From Hyphomicrobiales bacterium (GTDB lineage Bacteria > Pseudomonadota > Alphaproteobacteria > Rhizobiales > Beijerinckiaceae), in NCBI GenBank assembly GCA_025363375.1, contig JANYDZ010000746.1:1-12023 (forward strand): a stretch of DNA of 12,023 nt. The letters are read 5' to 3'. The notes under the pieces were generated by a model. That model made no database searches, was not told where the DNA came from, and saw only the letters and a program-made list of their open reading frames with translations. A program made the position numbers and the translations under genes. Positions 1-8,651 of this stretch are shown in pieces. Every line of letters starts with the position of its first letter. Position 1 is the stretch's first letter.

Positions 1-19
1 AGGCGTCACGGCGACGCCT
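1..19. repeat. Perfect 7-bp inverted repeat at the window edge, possible terminator stem
   Basis: AGGCGTC and GACGCCT form a perfect 7-bp stem around the 5-base loop ACGGC. The bases that follow are TTGCC, so there is no real T-run and an intrinsic terminator for a gene left of the window is only weakly supported. It could equally be a chance palindrome in GC-rich DNA. The rest of positions 20-249 holds no gene or regulatory element I can support, although the reading frame of the next gene stays open back to a TTG at 52. Confidence 0.25.
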
Positions 20-239
20 TTGCCGCAGTTGATGCGCAGGTTGGGGGAGGATTGAGGCAAAGGCGCGATCGGGGAAACGGGACGCTATTGAAACGTCGCG
101 TGAAACTTCGCGGCGCGCAAATCTCCCATGTGTTGCCGCTCCTTCTCAAGTCACCTTGTCCCCAACCCCATTTGCTTGCAATCTCCGCGCCACGCGCGCC
201 CTCCACGCCGGACCGGGTGAGCGACGCCTCTTTGACAGC

Positions 240-243
240 AGGA
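240..243 (+). promoter_or_regulatory. Candidate ribosome binding site deciding the start of the Bug receptor gene
   Basis: AGGA lies six bases before the in-frame GTG at 250. That GTG is the start giving a complete, normal-sized signal peptide. The more upstream start codons (TTG 52, GTG 217) have no better-spaced Shine-Dalgarno match and would add an unconserved-looking, Arg- and Pro-rich extension. Confidence 0.4.
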
Positions 244-249
244 CAGATT

Positions 250-1269
250 GTGTCCGGATTATTGTTCAAAGCTATGATCGGAGCCGCGCTTTTCTGCGCC
301 GCGCCCGCGCGCGCCCAGACCGATTCGGACTTCTACCGCCGCAAGAACATCCGTCTCATCGTCGGCTCGGACGCAGGCGCGGGCTTCTCCGCCTATGCGC
401 AACTGGTCGGGACATTCTTCGGCCGTCATGTGCCGGGCGAACCCACGGTCTCGGTCGAGCACATGCCGGGCGCGGGCGGCGTCAATTCGCTGAACTATCT
501 CGCCAACGCAGCGCCGCGCGACGGCACGGCTTTCGCGGTCGCCATGCCGAACTTCTTCGTCACGCCCTGGACAGAGCCGAAGTCCGTGCGTTTCGATCCC
601 GCGCAATTCCGCTTTCTCGGCCGCGCCAGCGAATTCGGCCGCGTGCTCGCGGCCTGGCACACGAGCGGCGTAAAAACTCTTGACGATCTCAAGCTCAAGG
701 AGATCGCGCTCGGCGCCTCGTCGCGCGTCTCTACGACATCCGTTTCGCCGATGATGATGAACGAGATGCTCGGCACGAAATTCAAGATCATCACCGGATA
801 TACCGGCACGGGCCCCACCATTCTCGCCATCGAAAAAGGCGAACTTGCCGCGACGACCGTCGCCTGGTCGACGCTCACAAGCCTGCACCAGAAATGGCTC
901 GACGACGGAACCTTGCGAATCATCGCCGGCCTCGACTTCGCGCAAGTGCCGATCCCCGGCGTGCCGCGCGTGCGCGATCTCATCAAGGACGAGAAACAGC
1001 GCGCGGAATGGGATTTTGTCGCGTTGCCCGCCGAGTTCGGCACCGCGTTCGTCGCCGCGCCAGGCGTGCCCGACGACAGGGTCAAAATTTTGCGCGCCGC
1101 TTTTGAGGCGACGACGCGCAGTCCGCAATTCATCGCGGAAGCGAAAAAACGCAATCTCGATCTTTCGCCAAAATCGGGCGGGGAACTCGACGCCTTGTTC
1201 AGGCAATATGGCTCCCCCACGCCCGAAATCATCAAGGATGTGGCGCGCCTCATGGGCGTGGGGCCTTGA
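250..1269 (+). CDS. Tripartite tricarboxylate transporter substrate-binding protein (Bug/TctC family)
   Basis: This is a periplasmic solute receptor of the Bug/TctC family, whose members capture carboxylates or related small organic molecules. From the GTG at 250 the protein has 339 residues, normal for the family. Residues 1-22 look like a signal peptide (Lys7, a hydrophobic core, then APARA before Gln23). The mature part has family hallmarks: RLIVGSDAGAG near 36-45, VPGEPTVSVEHMPGAGG near 61-77, and NYLANAAPRDGT near 82-93, the usual ligand-pocket loops. The frame stays open to a TTG at 52, and ATG 274 is another start, but it would leave the signal peptide without a basic end. The stop overlaps the next gene's TTG start as TTGA, so the two are probably co-translated. 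No TctA or TctB membrane subunits are in the window, so this may be an orphan receptor. The ligand cannot be read from the sequence. Family call sure, start less so. Confidence 0.88.
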   Translation: MSGLLFKAMIGAALFCAAPARAQTDSDFYRRKNIRLIVGSDAGAGFSAYAQLVGTFFGRHVPGEPTVSVEHMPGAGGVNSLNYLANAAPRDGTAFAVAMPNFFVTPWTEPKSVRFDPAQFRFLGRASEFGRVLAAWHTSGVKTLDDLKLKEIALGASSRVSTTSVSPMMMNEMLGTKFKIITGYTGTGPTILAIEKGELAATTVAWSTLTSLHQKWLDDGTLRIIAGLDFAQVPIPGVPRVRDLIKDEKQRAEWDFVALPAEFGTAFVAAPGVPDDRVKILRAAFEATTRSPQFIAEAKKRNLDLSPKSGGELDALFRQYGSPTPEIIKDVARLMGVGP

Positions 1270-2765
1270 CCGCGCCGCTCGAAACAACCGCCGATGTCGT
1301 CGTCGTCGGCGCCGGTCTTGCGGGCCTCTGCGCGGCGTTGACCGCGCGTTGGTCCGGCGCGTCCGTCGTCGTGATCGAACGCGCGCCAATCGAGGAGCGC
1401 GGCGGCAACACCCGCTTCTCCAACGGCGCCATGCGCGCGGTCTATGCGGGCGTCGAGGACATCGAGGCGCTCGTGGGCGACATTAGCGAGGCCGAGCGCG
1501 CCCGCGCCGATTTTGGCGCCTACACGCCTGAGCAATATTTCGACGATCTCGCCCGCGTGACGGAATATCGCGCGCATCCCGACATGATGGATACCCTCGT
1601 CAACCGCAGCCGCGAGACGATGCTCTGGTTGAAAACGCAGGGCGCGCGTTTTCTGCCGCTCTATGAATGGCAGTTCAAACTGCCCGACGGCCGCGTCAAA
1701 TTTTCCGGCGGCTCGGCGGTTGAATGCAACGGCGCGGGCGACGGCTTGTCCGCCGCGCTATTCGCGGCGTGCGCGCGCGAAAACATAGACGTTCACTACG
1801 ACACGCGCGCCCTCGGGCTGATCGAAGACGCGCAAGGCGTTCACGGCGTCGCGGCTCGCCGCGCGCGGCAAGAGGCGATCTATCGAGGCAAGGCGGTCGT
1901 GCTGGCGTGCGGCGGTTTTGAAGCGAACGCGCAATGGCGCGCGCGTTATCTCGGGCCTTCCTGGGATCTGGCGCGCGTGCGCGGCTCCCGCTTCAACACG
2001 GGCGACGGCCTGCGCATGGCGCTCGACATCGGCGCCATGCCCTATGGGCACTGGTCGGGCTGCCACGCCTCAAGTTGGGACTTCAACGCGCCCGAGGTCA
2101 ACGAACTCGCATACGGCACGCTCTTCAAGCGCGACGATTATGCCGCCGGCATCGTCGTCAACGCCCGGGGCGATCGTTTTTTCGACGAGGGCGGCGACAT
2201 TCGCTCCCTCACCTACGCGAAATTCGGCCGCGCCATCCTTGCGCAGCCCGGCCAGATCGCGTGGCAGATTTTCGACGCGAAAGGCGCGGCGCAATTGCAC
2301 GGCGAATATCGCATCCGCCAGGCCGCGCATTTCGCGGCGCCGACTTTGGCGGAGCTTGTCGGCAAACTCGAAGGGCTCGACACGGAAAAATGCCTGGCGA
2401 CCATCGCCGCGTACAACAACGCCATTCGCGACGACATCCCCTTCGATCCCGGTCGAAAAGACGGGCGCCGCGCGGCGGGCCTGGCCGTGCCCAGATCGAA
2501 CTGGGCGCTGGCCATCGCCGAGCCCCCCTTTGAGGCCTGGGCGGTCACCTGCGGGATCACCTTCACCTTTGGCGGCGTTCGCATTGACACCACCGGGCGC
2601 GTGCTCAATTCGGACGGCGCGGTCATACCCGGCTTGTTCGCGGCGGGCGAAATGGCGGGCGGCCTGTTTTACTTCAATTATCCGGGCGGCGCGGGACTGA
2701 TGTCGGCGGCTGTGTTTGGACGCGTCGCCGGCGAAGGCGCGGGCGCTTTGGCGAATGGAAGTTGA
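1266..2765 (+). CDS. tcuA: TcuA-like FAD-dependent tricarballylate dehydrogenase (fumarate reductase flavoprotein family)
   Basis: This flavoprotein of the fumarate reductase/succinate dehydrogenase superfamily is closest, from memory of the family, to proteins annotated as TcuA, which oxidises tricarballylate to cis-aconitate. It has 499 residues. The dinucleotide fold is at the N terminus (VVVVGAGLAGL, about 11-21), with an acidic ribose-binding Glu in VVIERAP near 35-41 and the RGGNTRFSNGAMR flavin loop. The C-terminal FAD segment GLFAAGEMAGGLFYFNYPGG is near 458-477. The start is a TTG inside the upstream stop codon (TTGA); no ATG or GTG lies close by in frame, and the FAD fold begins ten residues later. 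The overlap suggests translational coupling to the Bug receptor. A TcuB electron acceptor and a TcuC transporter are not present here, so the true substrate may be another carboxylate. The flavoprotein family is certain; the tricarballylate specificity is inferred by resemblance only. Confidence 0.85.
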   Translation: MTAPLETTADVVVVGAGLAGLCAALTARWSGASVVVIERAPIEERGGNTRFSNGAMRAVYAGVEDIEALVGDISEAERARADFGAYTPEQYFDDLARVTEYRAHPDMMDTLVNRSRETMLWLKTQGARFLPLYEWQFKLPDGRVKFSGGSAVECNGAGDGLSAALFAACARENIDVHYDTRALGLIEDAQGVHGVAARRARQEAIYRGKAVVLACGGFEANAQWRARYLGPSWDLARVRGSRFNTGDGLRMALDIGAMPYGHWSGCHASSWDFNAPEVNELAYGTLFKRDDYAAGIVVNARGDRFFDEGGDIRSLTYAKFGRAILAQPGQIAWQIFDAKGAAQLHGEYRIRQAAHFAAPTLAELVGKLEGLDTEKCLATIAAYNNAIRDDIPFDPGRKDGRRAAGLAVPRSNWALAIAEPPFEAWAVTCGITFTFGGVRIDTTGRVLNSDGAVIPGLFAAGEMAGGLFYFNYPGGAGLMSAAVFGRVAGEGAGALANGS

Positions 2766-2773
2766 AACGCGGC

Positions 2774-3730
2774 TCAGGCGGCGGCGCGCGCGCCCTTCGC
2801 GTCGAGCAGACCCGCTTCGATCAGAGCGGCGCGGATGCGCGCGATTTCCGCGTCGCCAAGTTTCACGAGCGGCGGCCTCACCACGGCGCGGGGCAGCTTG
2901 CCCAGCAGCGCCAGCGCTTCTTTCATGCGGTTGTGCATGTCGGAAAACGGCTCGGCGTAGAACACGCGCGCCGTTGGATAAATCCGGTCATTGAGGCGTT
3001 TGGCTTCCGCGAGATCGTTGTCCCGCACCGCGCGGAAAAGCCGCGCCTGCAAATCGGCGATCACGCTGCCGCTGCCGGAAAGCAAACCGTTGCATCCCAG
3101 CACCAGCGACGAAAACAGCCAGGCGCTGTGCGTGGTCAGAACATTTACGGGGCGCGGCAGGCTTTGCAGGGTGCGAATGTGCATCTCGTGCCGCGGCGCA
3201 TCGCCGGACCAATCCTTGATCGCGCGAATTGCGGGCACCTGTTCGATCATCTTGAGGAGAGTGTCGCGCGGATAATTCTGGCCGCCCGCCAGCGGATATT
3301 GAAACACGATGATCGGCAAATCCGTGGCGTCGCCGATCCGTTTGAAATGCGCCAGCGCCATTTCGGGGGATTGCCGCATGGCGAAAGGCGCGGGCGGAAA
3401 CACCAGCAGGGCCGAGGCCCCGCCGTCGGCCGCCATGCGGGCGATCCGGGCCGCCTCCAGGCTGCCGTCGGCCCACACGCCGTTGACGATGGGCAGGCGC
3501 GCGCCGACTTCATCCTGCGCGAGCGCGAGCACGCGCTTTTGTTCGTCGAAGGAGCAGGACGCGACTTCGGTCGAATGCGCGTTGAGGGTCAGCGCTGATA
3601 TGCCCTGCGTCGCGCCGACATCGCGCAGATGAGCGCGAAAGCCCGTCTCGTCGATGGAAAAATCCTCGTTGAAAGGCAACAGGACGGCGGGAATGACGCC
3701 ATGCGGGATATAGTCGGGGTGACGCGGCAT
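2774..3730 (-). CDS. Dihydrodipicolinate synthase family protein (class I aldolase/lyase), non-canonical active site
   Basis: This is a (beta/alpha)8-barrel of the DapA/NanA superfamily with 318 residues, a little longer than E. coli DapA. The Schiff-base lysine is present as Lys172 in IRAIKDWSG. Several DapA hallmarks are replaced: the GTTGE loop reads AHSTE (51-55), the YNVPSRTG segment reads FQYPLAGG (143-150, Phe143 for the catalytic Tyr and Ala148 for the substrate Arg), and the PYY segment reads PPA (112-114). It is therefore probably not the lysine-pathway enzyme, but a lyase or aldolase acting on another 2-oxo acid. TGAGG just upstream of the ATG is a good ribosome binding site and fixes the start. 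The gene converges on the dehydrogenase with an 8-bp gap and lies 80 bp downstream of the acyltransferase on the same strand. Its placement suggests, but does not prove, a shared catabolic role with the receptor and flavoprotein. Confidence 0.88.
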   Translation of the reverse strand: MPRHPDYIPHGVIPAVLLPFNEDFSIDETGFRAHLRDVGATQGISALTLNAHSTEVASCSFDEQKRVLALAQDEVGARLPIVNGVWADGSLEAARIARMAADGGASALLVFPPAPFAMRQSPEMALAHFKRIGDATDLPIIVFQYPLAGGQNYPRDTLLKMIEQVPAIRAIKDWSGDAPRHEMHIRTLQSLPRPVNVLTTHSAWLFSSLVLGCNGLLSGSGSVIADLQARLFRAVRDNDLAEAKRLNDRIYPTARVFYAEPFSDMHNRMKEALALLGKLPRAVVRPPLVKLGDAEIARIRAALIEAGLLDAKGARAAA

Positions 3731-3734
3731 ACGG

Positions 3735-3739
3735 CCTCA
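3735..3739 (-). promoter_or_regulatory. Ribosome binding site of the DapA-family gene
   Basis: On the minus strand TGAGG precedes the ATG at 3730 with a four-base spacer (3731-3734). It supports this start over downstream alternatives. Confidence 0.5.
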
Positions 3740-3810
3740 GCAGAAGGTGTGCGCGGCAATTTCTAGTGAAATTTTCGTCGTCCCGCCAGCTTTTCAACCG
3801 CGGCGCCATT

Positions 3811-4857
3811 TCAGCCCGCCGACATCCGCGCCGAAGGCAAGGCGTCGACCGGCGGGTTCGCCGGAGGAGCGGCGCGAATGCCGTTGCGCATCGGTTCGAC
3901 AAGGCGCTGCTGGAACCAGGCGAGAACCGCCGAAAACCCCAAAATAAAGGGCGTCGCGGCCAAAAGAAAAACCCAACCGCGCGACGTCCCGGGCATGAGG
4001 AAAACATGGACGCAAAACGCCGCCAGCCAGTGCGAGAGAAAAACCGGGTAGGACAGATGGCCGGCGATCAAATCGAATTTTCTGGCGAGGGGACCAAGTT
4101 TGAACGAGCAGAGGGAGCTGACGACCAGGGCCGCAAGAACCGCATTCAGATAATATCCGGCATACAATTGATAGTTTTCGGGCGTGCTGAAGCCGGCCGC
4201 CGCAATGTTGCCGCCCCAGAGGCCGAGGGCCAGCAGGACATGACCCGTGCGGGCGCGAAACGCGTGGCGCTTGAGCCAGAAATGGGCAAGCGCGCCCAAC
4301 GAGAATGAAAACAACGACGATCCCAATGAAAAATATCGGGATTCAAACGGCGCGTTGACGGCCAGCAGAAAGCAATTGTAGGCGACGCCGACGCCCAGAC
4401 ACAATATGGCCCCGCGCTGGCTGCGCCCCATGCCAAGATAAAGCAGCAGGTACATCACAATTTCAACGGCGACGGACCAGGCGGGCACGATCAGGCGCAG
4501 GTCGGGGGGAGCGAGCGTCAGAGGCAGTAACATCAGGTTTTGCAGGACGGCGGTCAGGGTGAGGTCGAAACCCCATCGCGGCAGGAACGCCGCCGCTTCC
4601 AGGGGGAGCAGGCGGATGGCCAGCGTTGTGCCAAGACAGACCATCAGATAAATCGGCATCAGCCGGAGGAAGCGGTTGGCCCAAAATCGGCTTTTGTCCA
4701 AACCGTATACGTCATTCAGCGCCCCGGTGATGGCAAATCCCGAAAGAACGAAAAACGTTCGCACCGCGTAATAGCCAAGATAGCTCAGTCCCGGCGCATC
4801 CGCGAGGTGCGAGACGACGACAAGTACCGCGAGCGTCAAGCGAAGAGCCCCTGTCAT
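3811..4857 (-). CDS. Acyltransferase family 3 membrane protein (OafA/YrhL-like O-acyltransferase)
   Basis: This is a polytopic inner-membrane acyltransferase of the type that transfers acetyl or other acyl groups to sugars of surface polysaccharides or other exported molecules. From the ATG at 4857 it has 348 residues, typical of the family. The first helix carries the signature LRLTLAVLVVVSHL with the likely catalytic His17. YYAVRTFFVLSGFAIT (29-44) matches the second conserved block, FWANRFLRLMPIY (58-70) the Arg-rich loop, and PAWSVAVEIVMYL (125-137, Glu132) the WS-x-x-x-E block. LSYPVFLSHWL near the C terminus matches the last block. About ten membrane segments are visible. The frame is open to 4998, but that extension is polar, unlike family N termini and runs into AT-rich intergenic DNA, so 4857 is preferred despite a weak ribosome binding site. 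No glycosyltransferase or polysaccharide genes flank it, so the acceptor is unknown. It looks somewhat less GC-rich than its neighbours. Confidence 0.85.
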   Translation of the reverse strand: MTGALRLTLAVLVVVSHLADAPGLSYLGYYAVRTFFVLSGFAITGALNDVYGLDKSRFWANRFLRLMPIYLMVCLGTTLAIRLLPLEAAAFLPRWGFDLTLTAVLQNLMLLPLTLAPPDLRLIVPAWSVAVEIVMYLLLYLGMGRSQRGAILCLGVGVAYNCFLLAVNAPFESRYFSLGSSLFSFSLGALAHFWLKRHAFRARTGHVLLALGLWGGNIAAAGFSTPENYQLYAGYYLNAVLAALVVSSLCSFKLGPLARKFDLIAGHLSYPVFLSHWLAAFCVHVFLMPGTSRGWVFLLAATPFILGFSAVLAWFQQRLVEPMRNGIRAAPPANPPVDALPSARMSAG

Positions 4858-5224
4858 GCTTGTAATGGTCCGTCCAATATGGTCATGCGGCCGCGCTTCG
4901 CACGAGGGAACTATTATTGCCCGTGAAATGTGCCTGCTTTTATTTAACAAGGGTTTACCGTTGAACAAACAACGATCCGGATGCGAGAAAAACGACAATT
5001 AAATTTTTGTTATATCGATTGAATACATGGGTCTGCGGCGACCGGCGCGCTTTAGGCGCCCGCGGAAATGAACTTTTACGCTTTCCGGAGCGCCGACCCG
5101 GCGATTGCGGCGTGCGCGTGTTTCTGGCAAGAGGGGCCGGCTTTGGGGCCGGGGAAGCGATTCCGCCGGGTATTCCTCTTTGAAACACAATTTTGAAATT
5201 TCGGGAACAGAGGGCGCGGGATCA
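4858..5224. other. Divergent intergenic region with AT-rich core
   Basis: This 367-bp gap separates the divergently transcribed acyltransferase and hppA. Positions about 4915-5030 are conspicuously AT-rich for this genome (for example ATTAAATTTTTGTTATATCG from 4998), as expected for back-to-back promoters. On the minus strand a TATAAC hexamer (5011-5016 region) resembles a -10 box, but I found no convincing -35 at the right distance on either strand. Closer to hppA there is a repeated GGGGCCGG (about 5132-5155). I see no small gene or RNA. Confidence 0.5.
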
Positions 5225-7366
<2,142 letters not shown>

Positions 7367-7389
7367 TATTCGCGGTCGGCAAAAGCTTG

Positions 7390-7417
7390 AAGGGCGGGGG
7401 AAACCCCGTCCTTTTTT
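7390..7417 (+). terminator. Rho-independent terminator of hppA
   Basis: GGGCGGGG (7392-7399) pairs with CCCCGTCC (7404-7411) with one G-U wobble, closing a GAAA tetraloop (7400-7403). The stem is followed by six Ts (7412-7417), and the flanking A residues can extend it into the T-run. It begins 23 bases after the hppA stop codon, a textbook intrinsic terminator. Confidence 0.9.
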
Positions 7418-7480
7418 CGTTTTGCGCTGATTTGCCTCATTCGCCGTCGCGCGACATGCAGCGTCGATGGGCCCATTGCG

Positions 7481-7543
7481 CCGCCAAAAGGCGCCAACAG
7501 GCGCCAAAAGGCGCCAAAAGGCGCATGTCGCCAAAAGGCGCAT
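7481..7543. repeat. Array of 10-bp GGCGCC/AAAA repeats with phased A-tracts
   Basis: The unit GCGCCAAAAG is repeated head to tail: 7481-7490 (one mismatch), 7491-7500 (AACA for AAAA), and 7501-7510 and 7511-7520 exact. A further copy of the core follows after a short interruption, so that the 15-mer CGCCAAAAGGCGCAT occurs at both 7512-7526 and 7529-7543. Each CGCC-AAAA-GGCG core is itself a perfect inverted repeat, so neighbouring units share arms and can form alternative hairpins. The first A-tracts are spaced exactly 10 bp apart, close to one helical turn. The array lies in the 259-bp gap between hppA and dctP, about 80-145 bases before the dctP start. Confidence 0.85.
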
Positions 7544-7611
7544 TGCCAAACCTGCGATTCAAGGTTAGCGTTTCCAAAATCTTCGAAATCTAAGTCGTTT
7601 TGCGAAGCATA

Positions 7612-7620
7612 CAGGGGAGG
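7612..7620 (+). promoter_or_regulatory. Strong ribosome binding site of dctP
   Basis: The purine run CAGGGGAGG ends five bases before the ATG at 7626, a near-ideal Shine-Dalgarno sequence. It fixes the dctP start and is clearly stronger than those before dctQ and dctM, in keeping with the need for more receptor than membrane subunits. Confidence 0.8.
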
Positions 7621-7625
7621 GCGAC

Positions 7626-8627
7626 ATGGTCTGTTCGATCGCTAAGAAATGGAAGCGGACGCTGGCGGGAGCCGCGGTCGGTTTTGCGTTGCTCGCGGCG
7701 CCGGCCTTAGCTCAGCAAACCTTCGATTTCGCCGTCTGGTATTCCGACCGCGATTATTACGCGCCGATGACGACGAAATGGGCGCAGCAGGTCGACGCGG
7801 TCACCGAGGGCCGTGTGAAAATGAAGCTGCATTATTCCGGCTCGCTGGTGCCGGCGAAGGACACCGTCGCCGCGGTGCGCAACGGATCTGTTGGCGGCGG
7901 CACGACCAGCATCAGCTTTCTGGCGGGCATCGTTCGCGAGCTTTCCTACATGGAACCGTTCTTCTGGATCCCGGCGGAAGCCAAGGCCGGCCAGGCCATG
8001 ATGGACAAGCTCACGCCGCCCTCGCGCAAGTTGATGGAAGAAAAGGGCATGGAGCTGCTGTTCGGCCTGCCTTCGTCGGGCCTCATCACCGCCTGCCGCA
8101 AGGACCATGTGAAAGCGGTCGCGGACTGGAAGGGCAAGAAGGTGCGCGCCGCCGGGCGCCTGCAAGGCTTGCAGCTTTCGGCGGTCGGCGCCTCGCCGGT
8201 CGCCATCGATCCCGGCGAACTCTACATTGCCCTGCAGAACGGCACCGTCGATTGCACCATGTTCCTCGCCAACCTCGCCTTGTCCGGCAAGATTTACGAA
8301 GTCGCGCCAAACGTGACCTACTGGAACGATGGCGCCAACTCGTCGTTCTATTACGTCAATCTCGACCAGTGGAAGAAGGTCGCGCCGGCCGACCAGAAGA
8401 AGATTTTCGATATGTCCGAGTCGCTCGCCAAGGAGTGGGCTGTCGAACAGATCGGCATGCAGCAACAGGCGGCCAAGGACCTCGCCAAGGCGGGAGCCAA
8501 TGTCTATTTCCCGGAGCGCGCCGAGATCGACACGCACAAGAAGGCCATGTCGACAGTCTGGGCCGAGATCGACAAGCTCGTCGGGCCCTCGGGGAAAGTG
8601 TTCTCGGACACCATAGCCAACCAGTAA
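7626..8627 (+). CDS. dctP: TRAP transporter substrate-binding protein DctP
   Basis: This is the periplasmic receptor of a tripartite ATP-independent (TRAP) transporter, which binds an organic acid and delivers it to the DctQM membrane complex. It has 333 residues. A clear Sec signal peptide occupies residues 1-29 (basic KKWKR, a hydrophobic stretch, then APALA before Gln30). The DctP fold shows in GRVKMKLHYSGSL (62-74), in WKGKKVRAAG with Arg174 at the place of the conserved carboxylate-binding arginine, and in VGASPVAIDPGELYIALQNG (187-206), the usual pocket segment. It opens the dctPQM operon, with 24 bp to dctQ. The substrate cannot be deduced: DctP-type receptors bind C4-dicarboxylates, sugar acids, 2-oxo acids and aromatic acids. 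The upstream repeat array and the long leader are possible control elements. Confidence 0.95.
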   Translation: MVCSIAKKWKRTLAGAAVGFALLAAPALAQQTFDFAVWYSDRDYYAPMTTKWAQQVDAVTEGRVKMKLHYSGSLVPAKDTVAAVRNGSVGGGTTSISFLAGIVRELSYMEPFFWIPAEAKAGQAMMDKLTPPSRKLMEEKGMELLFGLPSSGLITACRKDHVKAVADWKGKKVRAAGRLQGLQLSAVGASPVAIDPGELYIALQNGTVDCTMFLANLALSGKIYEVAPNVTYWNDGANSSFYYVNLDQWKKVAPADQKKIFDMSESLAKEWAVEQIGMQQQAAKDLAKAGANVYFPERAEIDTHKKAMSTVWAEIDKLVGPSGKVFSDTIANQ

Positions 8628-8651
8628 GCGGCGCGCGGGCGGGGGCAAGTC

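Noticed and set aside
232..262. TTGACA followed 19 bases later by GATTAT as a promoter for the Bug gene
   Set aside because: The -35 is perfect, but the spacing is long and the -10 weak. It would place the transcript start inside the likely signal peptide, leaving only ATG 274 as a leaderless start with a poor signal sequence.
6..269. An 87-codon minus-strand frame divergent from the Bug receptor
   Set aside because: No family resemblance, no convincing ribosome binding site, and it overlaps the receptor signal peptide. It could only be rescued by conservation in relatives.
259..1577. Two long minus-strand frames (376 and 360 codons) opposite the Bug receptor and the start of the dehydrogenase
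   Set aside because: Both overlap clear family members on the plus strand, have low-complexity Arg/Ala composition and show no motifs.
2762..3598. A 278-codon plus-strand frame opposite the DapA-family gene
   Set aside because: It mirrors a well-supported barrel enzyme and has His/Arg-rich composition without motifs.
5132..5155. Repeated GGGGCCGG before hppA as a riboswitch or operator
   Set aside because: Only two short GC-rich copies with a weak 5-bp stem. No known riboswitch architecture is recognisable, and chance is likely in this composition.
7481..7543. The repeat array as a CRISPR or an attachment site
   Set aside because: Units are only 10 bp with no unique spacers, no cas genes or integrase lie nearby, and no tRNA is present.
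7387..7593. A 68-codon plus-strand frame running through the hppA terminator and the 10-bp repeat
   Set aside because: It would start with TTG inside the terminator stem and has no ribosome binding site. Its QAPKGAKR-like repetition only reflects the DNA repeat.
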